Below are positions 1-7,204 of a stretch of DNA of 42,477 nucleotides, piece by piece. This DNA comes from Candidatus Acetatifactor stercoripullorum (GTDB taxonomy: Bacteria > Bacillota > Clostridia > Lachnospirales > Lachnospiraceae), in assembly GCA_019114005.1 (NCBI GenBank), contig DXGH01000037.1:1-42477 (forward strand). The letters are read 5' to 3'. Positions within the stretch are counted from its first letter, which is position 1. Each line of letters begins with the position of its first letter. The position numbers and the translations under genes were made by a program. A model generated the notes under the pieces. That model was given only the letters and a program-made list of their open reading frames with translations. It was not told the DNA's origin and made no database searches.

Positions 1-504
1 TGTATTACAGACATGACCGAAATAAAGGCTTCCGATGGAAAACTGTATGTTTCAGCTATCTTTGACTGCTACGATCTAGCAGTGCTGGGGCTTGCTATGG
101 ATACAAATATGAAGGCTACCCTTTGTGAGCAAACTTTAGATAATGCTTACAAGGCATATCCTATGCTTCGGGGAGCTATTCTTCACAGTGGCAGAGGAAC
201 GCAGTACACAAGCGAGTTATATCGTAAAGCAATCAATAAATATGGTATTCTTCAGAGCATGAACAGTGTCGGTGGCAGATGCCATGACAATGCCAGATGT
301 GAAAGCATGTGGGCACGCTTCAAAGAGGAATTACTTTATGGGCGCTATGACACCACCACGATGACTGTAGAACAGTTAAAAACCCTCATCTGGAGATACT
401 TCATCAGCTATTGGAATAACAGGAGGATCTGCTCTGCTAACGGTGGGTTACCTCCGATGGTTAAGCGACAACAATACTATGCTTCACTACAGGAGGCTGC
501 ATAA
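1..504 (+). CDS. IS3-family transposase OrfB (integrase core), 5' end outside window
   Basis: The frame is open from base 1 and carries the C-terminal two thirds of an IS3/IS150-type DDE integrase domain. The first Asp is in the TDMTEI motif at the very start and the Glu is in NARCESMW (about 289-312). The block HSGRGTQYTS corresponds to the family's HSDxGSQY, but the codon at 190-192 is GGC (Gly) where catalytic Asp is expected, one transition from GAC. In IS3 elements OrfB is normally made by frameshift from OrfA, which lies outside the window. The Asp-to-Gly change suggests this copy cannot transpose by itself. Confidence 0.85.
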   Translation, partial: CITDMTEIKASDGKLYVSAIFDCYDLAVLGLAMDTNMKATLCEQTLDNAYKAYPMLRGAILHSGRGTQYTSELYRKAINKYGILQSMNSVGGRCHDNARCESMWARFKEELLYGRYDTTTMTVEQLKTLIWRYFISYWNNRRICSANGGLPPMVKRQQYYASLQEAA

Positions 505-557
505 GGTCGAATATTCTTGAGAATAAAGTGTAAACCAATATTGACCACTTTGTACCA
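1..557 (+). mobile_element. IS3-family insertion sequence, right-hand part
   Basis: The window opens inside the transposase gene of an IS3-family element, so the left end is not visible. The right end is placed near 557 by inference: the adjoining minus-strand nucleotidyltransferase reading frame loses its family-like sequence there, and the bases just inside (TTGACCACTTTGTACCA) end in CA as IS3 termini do. Without the left inverted repeat and the target duplication the exact end is uncertain by roughly 20 bases. Confidence 0.6.
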
Positions 558-1252
558 TCCACATTGCCTGGCACAAATTCACTTGTTAAAATATCATCCA
601 CAAAAGTTTGCATATCAATTTTTACTATACCCGAAACCTCAATCCTCTCATCCGGCCGCAAAAGCCCGACTAAGTCAGCAATATCTTTGCAATGCTTTTT
701 TATGTTCCGAGATTGTCCCTCTTCCCCCTTCTTTCTTCGTTCTACAAGTTCACACCAGGCTTTGGCTTTAAACGGAATAAGATATTTTTCATCTAAAACC
801 GAAATTCCATCTATTACACGCTTGCCTCTTATCATAAGCTGATAATAGTCATCGTTTAACAAAATAGCTGACAAGCTTGATATTTCATCTGAAACATGAA
901 TGGGAATTAAGTGAATACCTTCTGGTAAAGAAACTTTTTGATTACGCGAAAACAATTCAATCATCTTTGGAAAATCATTATTTTTCGGATTTTTAAAACG
1001 ATAAAAACTTTTCTTTTCCCGACCAAATTCCACATCATATTCGGCATTTTTAATGAAATCCCACAATTTTCGTCCAAATTCATCATTTATATTTTCAACA
1101 ACAAGAACAATATCCAGATCCTTTGTAGCTCTAAAAGATTCTCCTATTTCGTTGAAAATAATAGCGCATGCCGTACCACCAATCAGCACATAATTACTAT
1201 CATACTCTGCGAAAAATTCTCTAAACTTATTTAATCCATTAATGCTGATCAT
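461..1252 (-). pseudogene. AbiEii-like nucleotidyltransferase toxin, 3' end replaced by IS sequence
   Basis: The N-terminal part has the nucleotidyltransferase pattern of the AbiEii/AbiGii family: LIGGTACAIIF at residues 22-32 and ATKDLDIVL near 42-50, giving the GG and DxD elements. Residues 1 to about 232 look native. The last 30 or so are read from the IS element that begins near 557, so the protein ends in a foreign tail. It overlaps the upstream gene by four bases (ATGA at 1249-1252), implying translational coupling. In AbiE systems this protein is the toxin and its wHTH partner the antitoxin; here that is inference from family and layout. Because the active-site region is intact, residual activity is possible. 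Confidence 0.6.
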
Positions 1253-2220
1253 AGGTTCTCCTCCAGCAATTCTTCTAAAGCAATCTGTATTCTTTCATCA
1301 TCACTATCTTTAAGCTGTGCATATAAAGATATGATATCAACATAATGAGAGGCACTCAAAAAACTGGGATTATATTTAAATTGCTCTATGACTAAATAGT
1401 TCTCCGTGACTAAGTCATACTTATTAACCAGCTCGTTTTTATCTATGCTTTTAATCCTTTCAGATGTCGTCGCATAAAAAAACGTACTTGGCACGTTTAA
1501 AGATGTTCCCAATCTTGCCAAGGCACTTTCACCAGATATATATAATCCCTCATGGCATAAATTATAGGTGGCATAAAACACTTTTTCCACAGGATTAAAA
1601 AGAAATTCCTTTCCCTTTTTCCACAATTCCTCTCTATCAATTGTTTTGTATATCTTTCTGGTAGCATTACCTTCCGTATAAAGCAATTTTCGACTTACCA
1701 GTTCTGACAATGCACGATTGAATGTTATTTTGGAATATGGTATTTCTGCCGCCAATCGCGGTGCATTTGTTTCTTTAATGTTATTTAGCAAAAGATAAAT
1801 ATATGTCACCTGGGCAGCTATGGAAAATTCATCGCCATAATCTTTCTGAATTATTTCTTTTTGCCCTAAATGAATCATTACGTTCGGTATATATATTTGA
1901 TTATCTGGTTGAATGAAAGGAATTTGATTTCTAACTAATATATTTCTTTGAGAAAGACGTAAACTTTCAAAAATAAAAATCGGAATAGATTCTGAATAGC
2001 TATATATTTGTTTCATCTGTTTTTTTAACTGATTTATATTAATATCTTGTTTTTTTAATGGTTTAACTAAAACATAAGCTCTATCATCAGCAGGAATTTT
2101 TATAAAATAAAATTTATATCGTTCCATCATATACATAGGAAAAGCATCGTAAAATTTTCCATATTCTGTTTTTATATTAGTTCCAAATATTTCTCTCAAA
2201 TAGTTCAACGTATCATCCAT
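1249..2220 (-). CDS. Winged-helix protein paired with an AbiEii-like nucleotidyltransferase (probable antitoxin/autoregulator)
   Basis: 323 residues. A winged helix-turn-helix is visible around residues 130-200 (Ala-rich helix APRLAAEIPYSKITFNRAL followed by SELVSRKLLY). The C-terminal half contains GLYISGESALARL, a feature shared with AbiEi-like partners of AbiEii enzymes. Start: ATG at 2220 after GGAGG with 7-base spacing. The 3' end overlaps the nucleotidyltransferase start by four bases. A promoter directly upstream overlaps an imperfect dyad, consistent with autoregulation. The antitoxin role is inferred from the gene pair, not from a unique motif; a plain transcriptional regulator is the alternative. 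Confidence 0.55.
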   Translation of the reverse strand: MDDTLNYLREIFGTNIKTEYGKFYDAFPMYMMERYKFYFIKIPADDRAYVLVKPLKKQDININQLKKQMKQIYSYSESIPIFIFESLRLSQRNILVRNQIPFIQPDNQIYIPNVMIHLGQKEIIQKDYGDEFSIAAQVTYIYLLLNNIKETNAPRLAAEIPYSKITFNRALSELVSRKLLYTEGNATRKIYKTIDREELWKKGKEFLFNPVEKVFYATYNLCHEGLYISGESALARLGTSLNVPSTFFYATTSERIKSIDKNELVNKYDLVTENYLVIEQFKYNPSFLSASHYVDIISLYAQLKDSDDERIQIALEELLEENL

Positions 2221-2243
2221 AGATATACCTCCATTACATCGTC

Positions 2244-2271
2244 ATTATACTTGTGCAATGATTTAATGCAA
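2244..2271 (-). promoter_or_regulatory. Promoter of the AbiEi/AbiEii-like pair
   Basis: On the minus strand TTGCAT (2266-2271) is followed 16 bases later by a perfect TATAAT (2244-2249), 24 bases upstream of the start codon. The -35 to -10 region is bracketed by ACTTG and CAAGT, an imperfect dyad that could be an autoregulatory operator. Confidence 0.6.
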
Positions 2272-2399
2272 GTTTTGTGATGTAATTAATTGTTTTTCAT
2301 TCTTGAAGCCGGACTCTGTCGTTATCCGAGAGTTTATGCAGACAAGCAGCAAACTCACTGTTTTCCAATTATCAACAGACATGCTATATAGGTCAAATT

Positions 2400-2765
2400 T
2401 CATTTCCCTGTATATCTCCTTCGATAATACTCCATTGTACGATATTCCAAAATATCTTTCATATGCTTCTGAAATGCTTTATTTCCTATTATTTCTTCTA
2501 AATCATCTCTAATTGCAAGCGCATAATTTTCCTTCTCAATAAAAAAACCTTTTCCGGATGCTTTCAAAAATTTAATAGGCATGCTTTTTGCTTTGCTTAA
2601 ATGCTGCTTGTCTGTCATTGCTTTGTAATCGGCGAAGGTTATATCATCTGCAAGATCCTTCCAATTAGTTCCATTCCCAAAAAATTTCTTCCAAGCATCC
2701 AGTACTTCATCATCTGTAACTGCCAATCTCACATCTCCATCATTATAGAAACTATATAATTCCAT
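2400..2765 (-). pseudogene. C-terminal remnant of a larger protein (family uncertain)
   Basis: About 115 residues, ending MEYYRRRYTGK, read from inside the 3' end of the methyltransferase fragment with no ribosome site of its own. The sequence from DVRLAVTDDEVLDAWKKFF onward reads like a genuine protein C-terminus. It resembles, from memory only, C-termini of DEAD/DEAH helicases found in defence loci (EYRTMEYYxRRY ending), but I cannot confirm the family. The apparent start lies exactly at the deletion junction with the methyltransferase, so it is best read as the tail of a gene whose 5' part has been lost. Confidence 0.45.
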
Positions 2766-3153
2766 TCTCTTTTAATGCAGCTGACATCCTTCTCATTACA
2801 TCAGCAAGTTCATCAACCGGCAGATGCAATATAGAGGAGCACGCCCAGATGCCATCATACTTATCCGCTTCTTCCAGTTCTTGAAATAACATATTTTTCA
2901 CTTCGATTCCTGTATATTTACAGGCTAATTTGCATAGCTCCATGGAACCATCAATCGCATCGACGCAGTAATTCTGTTCTATAAAATACTTGACGTCACG
3001 TCCGGAGCCACACCCAAAATCAAGGATGCAGGCACCTTTTTCCAGCTTTGACAAAAACCGCCTTTGCATTGCAGAAAATTCTACGTTTACTGTATTTTTA
3101 TAAAACTCAACAGCATTGCTATCATAGTAATTAAGAGTATTGTTATGGTGCAT
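2752..3153 (-). pseudogene. Class I SAM-dependent methyltransferase, C-terminally truncated
   Basis: 133 residues from the preferred ATG at 3153; an in-frame GTG/ATG extension to 3192 is open but less like the family. Motif I ILDFGCGSGRD is clear, followed by VDAIDGSMELCKLA (acidic residue that binds the SAM ribose) and DGIWACSSILHLP (motif IV region). It stops at KENGII, where relatives continue with the last strands of the Rossmann fold for another 60 or so residues. The break coincides with the remnant starting at 2765, so a deletion joined two genes. It is probably inactive. Confidence 0.7.
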
Positions 3154-3300
3154 AATATTCCCATTCCTTTGGTTTTCCAAATATCGAATCAATACTTTGT
3201 TTAAATCTCTTCCGACAAAATAGGAAGCAGACCCCTACATCTCTCTTTAGGAATAGTGTACTTTATTATCGGGACAGTATCAAGGCTTTTGGAACAATAT

Positions 3301-3333
3301 AAAAGCCCGGAAACTCACATTCCAGGCTTTTTT
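3301..3333 (-). terminator. Rho-independent terminator after the ADH/patatin remnants
   Basis: Inverted repeat AAAAGCC-CGGAA / TTCC-A-GGCTTTT. Read on the minus strand the stem is followed by TTTTAT. It overlaps the stop codon of the patatin remnant. A T-run on the other side means it could also stop plus-strand transcripts. Confidence 0.65.
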
Positions 3334-3548
3334 GACAAGGTATCGATTCCGCAGGTATCATCCGGTGCTATAATCAGCACACGCCCCTGAGCCTCATATT
3401 TTTCTGCCAGGTCAACGCCTCGATTGTACTGCTCCGCTCTCTGCTGCAGGCGTTTTGCTGCATTCGGGTATTTTTTCCGGATTCGGTCTGCAATAAAAGC
3501 TTTGATAATCCACCGGATTTTCACCCCCGGAGCAATCCCGGTTTTCAT
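3315..3548 (-). pseudogene. C-terminal fragment of a patatin-like phospholipase
   Basis: 77 residues. The segment RKKYPNAAKRLQQRAEQYNRGVDL followed by GRVLIIAPDDTCGIDTL matches the characteristic end of bacterial patatin family proteins (a long basic helix and an APEDT-like strand). The catalytic GxSxG and DGG parts are missing, and the fragment starts only 12 bases after the broken alcohol dehydrogenase. It ends raggedly at the terminator. This is a relic of a once longer operon. Confidence 0.5.
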
Positions 3549-3560
3549 TATCTTCTCCCT

Positions 3561-4510
3561 TTATTCCCGGCCAAGCTCACGGGGATTACACTTGATAATA
3601 TTGCAGGTGTCAGCCACCTGACGCAGCACCTGGGGAGTGATCTCTACTTTGGACTTAAGCTCTCCCAGCCTGGTGGGAAGGCCGCATTCCTTGATAAAAT
3701 CAGCCAATGCGTCGATTCCAGCCTCTGGGCTGTCTTTCTCGAATACCACCTTGGCAAACCGGGTAAACTTTTCCGGCGCATCTTTCAGAATATGGCGGTA
3801 ATAGGCAGGATGAATCACTGCCAGCCCCTGTCCGTGGTTACAGTCTGTGTACGCTCCCAGCTGATGCTCGATCTGATGAGCCTGAAAATCTGTCAGTCTT
3901 CCGCATTTCAGAATACCGTTTTCCGCCATGGCGGAATCCCACATCAGATTGCTTCTGGCCTGTATATCATTGATATCTGCAAGCAGGCGGCGTATGTTGA
4001 CTACGGTGTTGCGCATAATGGCCCCTTCCACATCTTTTCCTCATAGGTAATCACTGCGCCTGCATTCATTTCCGCGCCGGTGCCGGAAGCGGTGACCACT
4101 GCACCCATGGGAATTCCCGTTGTGGGAAATTTGCCCTTGCCGTACTCCATATCAAAGATATCCTCATCCAGCACCGCCTGTGCAGACACCACCTTGCAGC
4201 AGTCGATCACGCTGCCTCCGCCTACGGCCAATATGAAATCCACTTTGTGCTGGCGGACCAGCGCAGCGCCCTCCTGAACCTTGGCGTAGGTGGGATTGGA
4301 CATAATGCCGTCAAAATCCACTACCGTTTTGCCCGCCTTAGAAAGCATTTCCTTCAGCGCATCATAAACGCCGTTTTTTTTGATAGAACCGCCTCCGCAG
4401 GCGAGCATCACACAGCTGCCGACTCTGCCAAGCTCTGCGCCAAGGGCCTCTGCAGCGCTTCCCTCTCCAAAATATACCTTTGTAGGATATGAATATGTAA
4501 ACTTGTTCAT
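3561..4510 (-). pseudogene. Iron-containing alcohol dehydrogenase with internal deletion and frameshift
   Basis: Two frames carry the two ends of one group III alcohol dehydrogenase. The first (from ATG 4510) has the NAD-binding motif GGGSVIDCCK and TASGTGAEMN, then leaves frame after EEKMWKG at about 4030. The second (to 3561) resumes with AIMRNTVVNIRRLLADIND, the metal-ligand helix HQIEHQLGAY and DCNHGQGLAV. Intact relatives have some 80 more residues between these points, including the first two metal ligands, so the enzyme is dead. It lies 14 bases downstream of the carboxymuconolactone decarboxylase-family gene and was presumably co-transcribed with it. Confidence 0.85.
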
Positions 4511-4523
4511 AATGACTGCCTCC

Positions 4524-5282
4524 TTATTGATTTTCCATTATTTTTGATACTTCATCTATAACGTTCATAGCGTTTAAGCTGCGGGGATAGCCGATATAGG
4601 GCATACACTGCTCCACTACACCGTAGAGCTTCTCCTTATCGTTTCCTACTCCGAAGTTTCCTGCCGTATGTCCACGGAGCTGATTTTCACAGCCTCCCTG
4701 TGCAAGAAGGAAACAAAATGTAATCATTTCCCGTTCCTGATCGTTTAGTCCCTTCCGGGTATAATAATCGCCAAAGCAGTTTTCTGCCAGAAAAGCATTG
4801 ATATTCCTGCGAAGGACAGGGCCCTGTGTCTGCCTCTTTTCCATATCCGGCCCAAACAGCGCAACCTGCTTTGCAAGTCCGGCCTCCAGTCTGGTCTCTT
4901 TGCTTGTGGCAGCCTGAGGAGGAAGGGGCAGCTTGATGCCGTGCTGCTCCATGATCTGGTTTGCCGCCACAAGGAAATCATGGGTTCTTCCAATCCCAAG
5001 ATAGGCGGTAGCCTGATAGATAACCTCCTTGACTGCAATGGGGTCAAGTCCCGTATTCAACGCCCCATGAAGCATATTTTGAAATTCTCCCATGCCCTGA
5101 CATCCAAGCAGTGCAGAAAGAATACAGAGCATTTTTTCTCTTTCTGTCAATCTGTTCCCGCCGATTCTTTCGTCCAAAGAGAACTCTGTCACAATATCCA
5201 CCCATTCCGGATCGGTCGTCCCCAGGCTGCTGTTTACTCCTTCAAATAAATGTGATATCCTCTTCTTTACTTCATCTCTCAT
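4524..5282 (-). CDS. Carboxymuconolactone decarboxylase-family protein (two CMD domains)
   Basis: 252 residues with two CMD/AhpD-like repeats. The first is around residues 40-110 (LTEREKMLCILSALLGCQGMGEFQNMLHGAL). The second is around 160-245 (LNDQEREMITFCFLLAQGGCENQLRGHTAGN). Family members are decarboxylases or thiol peroxidase-like proteins. The classic CxxC of AhpD is not present, so peroxidase chemistry is not supported. The gene is the first of a MerR-controlled operon whose second gene, the alcohol dehydrogenase, is broken. Substrate unknown. Intact length and frame suggest it is still functional. Confidence 0.8.
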   Translation of the reverse strand: MRDEVKKRISHLFEGVNSSLGTTDPEWVDIVTEFSLDERIGGNRLTEREKMLCILSALLGCQGMGEFQNMLHGALNTGLDPIAVKEVIYQATAYLGIGRTHDFLVAANQIMEQHGIKLPLPPQAATSKETRLEAGLAKQVALFGPDMEKRQTQGPVLRRNINAFLAENCFGDYYTRKGLNDQEREMITFCFLLAQGGCENQLRGHTAGNFGVGNDKEKLYGVVEQCMPYIGYPRSLNAMNVIDEVSKIMENQ

Positions 5283-5384
5283 CTTGTTACCTCACTCCTA
5301 TGCTCCTTGATACTTTCTTGTTTTCCTTGCATCCTCCTCTCAGCCATGCTACAATTCGATTGTTACTTCCGATTGATACCACCG

Positions 5385-5415
5385 ATTATATTCTCCGGTT
5401 GTAACAACCGGTCAA
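5385..5415 (-). promoter_or_regulatory. MerR-type promoter/operator with 19-bp spacer
   Basis: On the minus strand -35 TTGACC (5410-5415) and -10 TATAAT (5385-5390) are separated by exactly 19 bases, the elongated spacer of MerR-activated promoters. A perfect dyad CCGGTTGTAACAACCGG (5395-5411, arms of 8 around one central base) fills most of the spacer. It drives the decarboxylase-family gene, and the divergent gene encodes a MerR protein. Confidence 0.85.
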
Positions 5416-5470
5416 GAGGTTTTTTCAAAAAGATTATGAATTTTATGTGAACAAAAGGAGGACTTTCGCA

Positions 5471-5869
5471 ATGTATACAATGAAGCAGGTCTGTGAAGAA
5501 ACCAATATGACCTACCAGGCCCTGAAATATTACTGCAACGAAGGCTTGGTTCCAAACGTAAAAAGAGATGCCAATAACCGCCGTGTTTTTGACGAGCGTG
5601 ACTTAAAATGGATCAAGGATCTTGTGTGCCTGAAAAAATGTGGCATGAGCATTCAGGAGATGAAAGAATACCTTGATTTGTGCTTACAGGGGGAATCTTC
5701 CATTCCGCAAAGGAAAGAAATACTGGCAAAAAAGCAGGAGGCACTGCGGGCATCCATCCAGGAGCTGGAGGACAGCGTTGCCTATATCGACTGGAAACAA
5801 AATTTCTATGACGAGGTGCTTTCCGGCAAACGGCCCTATGTAAGCAATTTGATCCGGGTGGAGACGTGA
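5471..5869 (+). CDS. MerR-family transcriptional regulator
   Basis: 132 residues. The MerR winged-helix N-terminus is clear: MYTMKQVCEETNMTYQALKYYCNEGLVPNVKR, then NNRRVFDERDLKWI, followed by a coiled-coil dimerisation helix (about residues 78-110). The ATG at 5471 is chosen because AAAGGAGG lies 8 bases upstream; the longer in-frame ATG at 5447 would place that ribosome site inside the coding region. There is no C-terminal ligand domain or conserved Cys cluster like the metal sensors, so the inducer is unknown, possibly an aldehyde or quinone given the neighbour. It very probably controls the divergent promoter at 5385-5415. Confidence 0.9.
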   Translation: MYTMKQVCEETNMTYQALKYYCNEGLVPNVKRDANNRRVFDERDLKWIKDLVCLKKCGMSIQEMKEYLDLCLQGESSIPQRKEILAKKQEALRASIQELEDSVAYIDWKQNFYDEVLSGKRPYVSNLIRVET

Positions 5870-5891
5870 GCATCCAGACACAGGGAAACCC

Positions 5892-5904
5892 GCGCCGCCA
5901 GGCG
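5892..5904. repeat. Short GC-rich element, copy 1 (shared with 28642-28654)
   Basis: GCGCCGCCAGGCG is identical at 5892-5904 and 28642-28654, both times within 25 bases of a rho-independent terminator. The core is an imperfect hairpin (CGCC/GGCG around GCCA). Two copies 23 kb apart suggest a small dispersed palindromic repeat. Confidence 0.45.
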
Positions 5905-5910
5905 TACATA

Positions 5911-5966
5911 AAAAAGAACCGCGTATCTGTTTGGTATTTGGCCATAACAGATACACGGTTCTTTTT
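5911..5966. terminator. Bidirectional terminator between merR and the EamA gene
   Basis: Long stem AAAAAGAACCG-GTATCTGTT paired with AACAGATAC-CGGTTCTTTTT, one mismatch, T-runs on both strands. It separates the convergent MerR (+) and transporter (-) genes. Confidence 0.9.
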
Positions 5967-5974
5967 CAGTTTAT

Positions 5975-6841
5975 TTAGGGAATCAGCATGATCAGCGTGC
6001 CCGCCACAATGGCTGCAAGACCTGCGCACGCCTTTTTGGACAGCCGTTCCCCAAAAACAAGATAGGAAAAGGCAACCGTCACAAGAATGCTCAGCTTGTC
6101 AATAGGCACGATCACACTGGCAGGGCCATCCTGCAGAGCCCTGTAATAGCAAAGCCAGGAAGCCCCGGTGGCTATCCCGGACAATAGGATAAAGAGCAGC
6201 TCCCTGGGAGAGGTCTCTTTCACCGCCCGCTGTCTGCCTGTCACAAATACCATAATCCAGGCCATCAAAAGCACAACGCCCGTGCGCACTGCCGTTCCCA
6301 GATTGGATTCCACATCGCTGATCCCGATTTTACCCAAAATAGAGGTCAGGCTGGCAAAGACAGCGGAGCCTGCAGCATAAAGAAACCAGGAATTTCTTTT
6401 TCCCTGCTGGTTTGCCGTCTCCTTCTTTCTTTCGATCATCAGATAGGTTCCTATGCCGATCAGGACAACGCCGATTGCCTTGGGCACATTGATTTCCTCG
6501 TGTAAAAGCACAAAGGCCAGCAGGATGGTCAAAATCACACTGGACTTGTCAACCGGAACCACCTTATTGATATCACCCAGCTGCAGCGCCTTGAAGTAGC
6601 ACAGCCAGGAAGCTCCGGTGGCCATCCCCGACAAAATCAAAAACAGCCATGCTCTGCTGCTTATGGCGCCGATCTGGCCCTGTGATCCCACCACAAAAAC
6701 CATCAGCCAGGAAAAAATCAGCACAACGATGGTGCGTATGGCCGTGGCCACGGTAGAATCCGTCTTGCGAATCCCACACTTTGCCAGGATCGCTGTAATG
6801 CCCGCGAATATTGCGGAACCAAATGCAAATACAATCCACAT
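5975..6841 (-). CDS. EamA-family (DMT superfamily) transporter
   Basis: 288 residues made of two homologous halves (1-140 and 150-288), each with about five membrane segments, the standard ten-helix EamA design. Repeats are visible to the eye: LFLILSGMATGASWLCYFKALQ in the first half and LFILLSGIATGASWLCYYRALQ in the second. Each half begins with a GSAxFAxxTxILxKxGI helix. The family exports or imports small metabolites such as amino acids or drugs across the cytoplasmic membrane; the substrate cannot be read from sequence. The start at 6841 follows a weak GGGAGAAAATT site. A promoter lies about 210 bases upstream. Confidence 0.88.
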   Translation of the reverse strand: MWIVFAFGSAIFAGITAILAKCGIRKTDSTVATAIRTIVVLIFSWLMVFVVGSQGQIGAISSRAWLFLILSGMATGASWLCYFKALQLGDINKVVPVDKSSVILTILLAFVLLHEEINVPKAIGVVLIGIGTYLMIERKKETANQQGKRNSWFLYAAGSAVFASLTSILGKIGISDVESNLGTAVRTGVVLLMAWIMVFVTGRQRAVKETSPRELLFILLSGIATGASWLCYYRALQDGPASVIVPIDKLSILVTVAFSYLVFGERLSKKACAGLAAIVAGTLIMLIP

Positions 6842-7051
6842 AATTTTCTCCCTTTTCCATCCGCAGTTTTCCTTTTATGCGAATCTATTATCATAATACC
6901 TGAAAATCCTTGTTTTTACTCTCCCCTTTTGACTGCAGGGTCTTTACCCTTTGGCAAATTTTCCTCCACAGCTCCACCCAGAAGCCTGCCTGTCCGTGGG
7001 CCAGAATACTCATTCCCTCCGATCCTGAAAGGCATGGCTCTTATTTACATC
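6842..7051 (-). other. Long leader of the EamA gene
   Basis: Most of a 363-base gap. Downstream of the promoter at 7052-7080 about 200 bases precede the transporter start. I see local stems (GGGTAAAGACCC near 6940) and two short open frames, one encoding about 36 codons with GGAGG two bases before its ATG, but no known riboswitch signature. It could be a structured leader, an upstream-ORF leader or the relic of a lost gene. Confidence 0.35.
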
Positions 7052-7080
7052 ATCATACCCAATTTGTATTTTTCAGTCAA
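7052..7080 (-). promoter_or_regulatory. Promoter upstream of the EamA transporter leader
   Basis: Minus-strand TTGACT (7075-7080), 17-base spacer, TATGAT (7052-7057): a near-consensus vegetative promoter reading toward the transporter. Confidence 0.6.
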
Positions 7081-7129
7081 TGAAGTTTGATCCTACAATA
7101 TGTTTGGGTGGTGCGCCCCAGCAAAGAAC

Positions 7130-7148
7130 GTGTGCCCGGCGGGCACAC
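7130..7148. repeat. GC-rich perfect palindrome next to a terminator
   Basis: GTGTGCCC-GGC-GGGCACAC, 8-bp perfect arms, nine bases from the terminator at 7157-7190. Similar in size and placement, but not in sequence, to the elements at 5892 and 28639. Confidence 0.4.
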
Positions 7149-7156
7149 TAAGCATA

Positions 7157-7190
7157 AGAGCGCAGTCCCCGGACAAAGGAACTGCGCTCT
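7157..7190 (-). terminator. Terminator of the flavodoxin/aldo-keto reductase operon
   Basis: Perfect 10-bp arms AGAGCGCAGT / ACTGCGCTCT, 14 bases downstream of the reductase stop codon; T-rich on both sides. Confidence 0.8.
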
Positions 7191-7204
7191 TTCTATTTTA
7201 TATT

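Noticed and set aside
2303..2512. Short plus-strand open frame next to the AbiE-like promoter
   Set aside because: No ribosome site, and its second half is antisense to the remnant ending at 2400.
6842..7080. Known riboswitch or T-box in the EamA leader
   Set aside because: Signature loops of the TPP, SAM, FMN, guanidine, ZTP, c-di-GMP and T-box classes were looked for by eye and not found.
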